Below are positions 23,472 to 26,262 of a DNA stretch of 26,262 bases, piece by piece (within the stretch, counting starts at the first letter, position 1; every line of letters starts with the position of its first letter). Location: NCBI GenBank assembly GCA_020635815.1, contig JACJZB010000012.1, positions 1 to 26,262 on the forward strand, in the 5' to 3' direction. Under the pieces are notes generated by a model. That model saw only the letters and a list, made by a program, of their open reading frames with translations. It searched no databases and had not been told where the DNA came from. This stretch comes from Flavobacteriales bacterium (GTDB lineage: Bacteria; Bacteroidota; Bacteroidia; Flavobacteriales_E; Vicingaceae). The position numbers and the translations under genes were made by a program.

Positions 23472-25229
23472 ATGAAAGAGCTCAACTCAGAACATACACT
23501 TGGTGAAATTATCCCAAACATTGCTACTTTGCTAAATAGAAATGTAGCTAAATTTCATGATAAATATGTTTATCAAGAGAAAAATAAAGAGGGTGTTTAT
23601 GAAGGAATTAAGTGGGAATACTTTTATCATAATATTGAAAAAATAGCCTATAATTTAAAACAAGCAGGATTTCAAAAGGGTGAAAAGATGATTCTTTTTA
23701 CTCGAAATCGACTCGAGATGTTGGAATTAGAGTTGGCTATTATGGCTTATGGCGGTATAGCTGTTCCAATTTTTGCTCATTTTAAACAAGATACTGCAGA
23801 GTTGTTAATCAATCATTCAGAAGCTACTTGGATGGCAGTTGCTGGACAAGAACAGATGAACAATTTAGGTGGCGGTTTAAAACAACTTAAATCAATATTT
23901 CATTTTGATGAAGTTAGCGATAGTCGTTACAGCAATTTAGTTCCGTTTTCAGCCTTACTAAAAGAAATTCCATCAGGAGAAAAATCGTGTTTTGATGATA
24001 CCATCAACGGAGGTGACATTTGTTTAAATATGTACACATCAGGTACCATGGGTACTCCAAAATGTGTGCAATTAACGCACAAAAATATTTTATCGCAACA
24101 AGCAGCTTTAGATGTTGTTTGGGATGTTACAGAACAAGACCGTTTTTTAGCTTATTTGCCTTGGCATCATAGTTTTGGTGGTATTTTCGAATTATTTACA
24201 GCCTTATATAATGGTGCAACTTTTTATTTAGAAAGTAGTTATGGTCGCGATGTAGATTCCATTTTTGAAAATTGGAAGTTAGTTCGTCCAACCATATTTT
24301 TTAGTGTGCCAAAAGTATATCAATCGTTATACGAAAAAACGTTAGCCAGCAAAGAAGCAGAAGATATTTTCTTTAACTCTGGATTGAAATTTATTTTTAC
24401 TGCTGCAGCTGCATTGCCTGAAAAACTTTCTCAGGAATTTCAAAAGAGAAATATACCTGTAATCGAAGGTTGGGGGTTAACAGAAACTTCACCTTGTTGT
24501 ACGCTTACTGATCCAACTTTAAAAAGAGTTTCAGGAGTTGTAGGAAAACCAATACCAGGTGTTAGTGTTCGTATTGCAGATGATGAAGAAATTCAAGTAA
24601 AAGGGCCTAATATTATGATAGAATATTATCATAATGATGAGGCTAATGAAGGTGCATTTACTGAAGATGGATGGTACAGAACAGGAGATGTTGGGGAGTT
24701 AACCGAAACAGGATTAAAACTAATTTCTCGAAAAGATAGAATTTTTAAATTATCAAATGGAGAAAAGGTTGTTCCTACAGATTTAGAAAAAGTAATTGAG
24801 TTAAAATGCCATTACGTACAACATGTAATTATTTCAGGGAGTGGTGAAGACCACCCTGTGGCATTGATTTTTCCAAATAAAAAAATGTTGGAAAAACCAG
24901 ATTATCAACTATCGCCAGAAGATGGCTGTTTTTGCCCTAGAAATTTAAACGAATTAGGAAAGTGTTTACAAGGTTGTTTGCATGATGCAAATGGAGACAT
25001 CAAACAGAAATTTTCAAAAATTAAATCTGCAGCAATCATCAATACAGAACTATCATTGGATGATAATACATTGACTCCTTCAATGAAGGTGGCACCTAAA
25101 AATGTACTTACAAAATATAAAAATCATCTTATCAATATGTATGGTGAGAATGTGCCAACAGAAGAAGAGGTATATGTAGTTCATTTAGATACTAAAAACG
25201 ATATAGCAAGAAAAATTATACATGATTAA
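23472..25229 (+). CDS. AMP-forming acyl-CoA ligase (long-chain type)
   Basis: This 585-residue adenylate-forming enzyme should activate a carboxylic acid to its CoA thioester via an acyl-AMP. The P-loop is YTSGTMGTPK (188-197), with C198 where most have G. Further motifs are GWGLTETSP (333-341), DGWYRTGD (399-406) and the hinge RKDRIFKLSNGEKVVPTDLE; LTPSMKVAPK near the end should carry the catalytic lysine. The motif style is closer to long-chain fatty acyl-CoA synthetases than to the compact benzoate-CoA ligases. A cluster of cysteines in the C-terminal subdomain, C486, C488, C498 and C502 (CxC-x9-C-x3-C), is unusual. Its place after bcrD suggests that it makes or salvages the reductase's CoA substrate. 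It overlaps the next gene by 8 bp. Confidence 0.88.
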   Translation: MKELNSEHTLGEIIPNIATLLNRNVAKFHDKYVYQEKNKEGVYEGIKWEYFYHNIEKIAYNLKQAGFQKGEKMILFTRNRLEMLELELAIMAYGGIAVPIFAHFKQDTAELLINHSEATWMAVAGQEQMNNLGGGLKQLKSIFHFDEVSDSRYSNLVPFSALLKEIPSGEKSCFDDTINGGDICLNMYTSGTMGTPKCVQLTHKNILSQQAALDVVWDVTEQDRFLAYLPWHHSFGGIFELFTALYNGATFYLESSYGRDVDSIFENWKLVRPTIFFSVPKVYQSLYEKTLASKEAEDIFFNSGLKFIFTAAAALPEKLSQEFQKRNIPVIEGWGLTETSPCCTLTDPTLKRVSGVVGKPIPGVSVRIADDEEIQVKGPNIMIEYYHNDEANEGAFTEDGWYRTGDVGELTETGLKLISRKDRIFKLSNGEKVVPTDLEKVIELKCHYVQHVIISGSGEDHPVALIFPNKKMLEKPDYQLSPEDGCFCPRNLNELGKCLQGCLHDANGDIKQKFSKIKSAAIINTELSLDDNTLTPSMKVAPKNVLTKYKNHLINMYGENVPTEEEVYVVHLDTKNDIARKIIHD

Positions 25230-26262
25230 GTCAACCGAAATAATGAAAAAAATAATGGGAGAATATTTTCTTTCATTAGAATCAGGCAAAAAAAAAGTTG
25301 CTTGGTGTACCAGTGTTGGTCCAGCTGAATTGTTACGTTCATTTGGTTTTGAGGTGTATTTTCCTGAAAATCATGGAGCTTTAATGGGGGCAACTAGAAC
25401 AGCAATGGATTATATCCCAGAAGCTATAAAATGTGGCTATTCTGGTCATGTTTGTTCTTACACCACTGCCGATATTGGTTCTTATCTAAAAGGAGAATCA
25501 CCACTAAAAACGCATTATGGGATGCAAGGTCATCCGAAACCAGATATTATCGCTTACAATACCAATCAATGTAGAGAAGTGCAGGATTGGTTTACCTTTT
25601 TTGCTGATGAATTCAAGTGTCCAATTGTGGGTATTCAACCTCCAAGACACATGGATGAGGTTACGCAAGAAGAAGTTGATTTGGTGGTAAAGCAATTTAA
25701 AAACATGATTCCTACTTGTGAACAAGTAAGCGGACAAAAATTTGATTTAGATAGCTTTAAAGACACGGTTCGTTTAAGTAAAGAAGCTACTTTATTGTGG
25801 CAAAAAGTATTAAAAACTTCTACTGCTGCAAATGCTCCATTGAGCTTTTTTGATGGAACTATTCACATGGGTCCAATAGTCGTTTTACGAGGAACACAAA
25901 TTGCTAAAGATTATTATACTACGCTTTTAGCTGAGCTAGAAGAAAAAGTTAAAAATGAAGATGGTTTTTTACCACAAGCTAAAACAAGAATTTTTTGGGA
26001 GGGCATGCCAATTTGGGGAAAACTCAGAATGATGAGTGATTTATTCACCTCAAATGGTGCGGCAGTTGTTGCTTCTACTTATTGTAGCAGTTGGGTGTTC
26101 GATAAGTTTGATGAAAACGACCCTTGGAATTCTACAGCAAGAGCTTACACCGAAATATTTATAAATAGAAGTGATAAAGCCAAAGAAAAAATGCTAGCCA
26201 AATGGTTTAAGGAATTTAACATAGATGGAATTGTTTTTCATGATAGTAAAACATGTTTCAAT
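25222..26262 (+). CDS. Second HgdB/BcrB-like reductase or dehydratase subunit (partial)
   Basis: This gene is open to the right edge (347 codons seen) and was identified by reading the frame from ATG 25222, which overlaps the ligase stop by 8 bp; ATG 25243 is an alternative start. It belongs to the same superfamily as BcrB/BcrC and HgdB. GMPIWGKLRMMSDLFTSNGAAVVASTY aligns in pattern with GPPNWTSFREFWKIFYDMGAVIVASSY of the BcrB here. Candidate Fe-S ligands line up: C78 (GHVCSY), C117 (NTNQCRE) and C345 (DSKTCFN), against C88/C93, C123 and C366 in BcrB. It is clearly a paralogue and not a duplicate: FHDSKTC replaces SIKSCNSFSAG, pointing to a different branch and possibly a different substrate. 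A partner subunit may lie just beyond the window. Confidence 0.88.
   Translation, partial: MIKSTEIMKKIMGEYFLSLESGKKKVAWCTSVGPAELLRSFGFEVYFPENHGALMGATRTAMDYIPEAIKCGYSGHVCSYTTADIGSYLKGESPLKTHYGMQGHPKPDIIAYNTNQCREVQDWFTFFADEFKCPIVGIQPPRHMDEVTQEEVDLVVKQFKNMIPTCEQVSGQKFDLDSFKDTVRLSKEATLLWQKVLKTSTAANAPLSFFDGTIHMGPIVVLRGTQIAKDYYTTLLAELEEKVKNEDGFLPQAKTRIFWEGMPIWGKLRMMSDLFTSNGAAVVASTYCSSWVFDKFDENDPWNSTARAYTEIFINRSDKAKEKMLAKWFKEFNIDGIVFHDSKTCFN

Overview
The window is low-GC DNA (roughly one third G+C by eye) from a member of the Bacteroidota, most likely Flavobacteriales. The supporting signs are a promoter with a TAnnTTTG -7 box, scarce Shine-Dalgarno sequences, short palindromic intergenic repeats of a kind I associate with this phylum, and the order dnaA / low-molecular-weight phosphatase / RsmI-type methyltransferase. 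This placement is inferred from sequence style and gene content, not from a database search.

Layout. 194-4653 (+): uvrA, a small TTG-start protein and a family-2 glycosyltransferase, tightly spaced. 4654-4954: a gene-free stretch with a fold-back repeat. 4955-10852 (-): a solitary HARE-HTH / PD-(D/E)XK nuclease-like protein, an RsmI-type methyltransferase, an LMW phosphatase, an unlisted 45-aa membrane protein, dnaA, and a 5'-nucleotidase split into two genes. 10925-11329 (+): a hotdog thioesterase. 11342-14077 (+): an arsenic operon, arsR-arsM-acr3-arsC, behind an almost perfect palindromic operator. 14129-15772 (-): a DUF4139 protein. 15863-17799 (+): a small protein and a PBP4-type D,D-carboxypeptidase. 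17811-18008 (-): a 65-aa basic protein. 18009-18409: a 401-bp gene-free region rich in dyads.

The most notable part is 18410 to the right edge: four genes in the order C-B-A-D that look like a complete class I, ATP-dependent benzoyl-CoA reductase. They include BcrB-type motifs, a BcrA-type activase with a long insertion, and a BcrD-type activase. They are followed by an adenylate-forming acyl-CoA ligase with an odd four-cysteine motif. An overlapping third HgdB/BcrB-like reductase or dehydratase subunit runs off the window. The two ASKHA ATPases would drive electrons into the two Fe-S subunits, and the ligase would supply a CoA-ester substrate. The second HgdB/BcrB paralogue suggests either a second reductive or dehydration step or a variant complex. 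The real substrate is not shown by the sequence. Upstream are an Fnr-like palindrome and a leader with alternative pairings. The first four intergenic spacers of the cluster carry ACTTT/CTTTAAA-type repeats, which I did not see elsewhere in the window.

The rest is mostly housekeeping (repair, replication, wall remodelling) plus arsenic detoxification.
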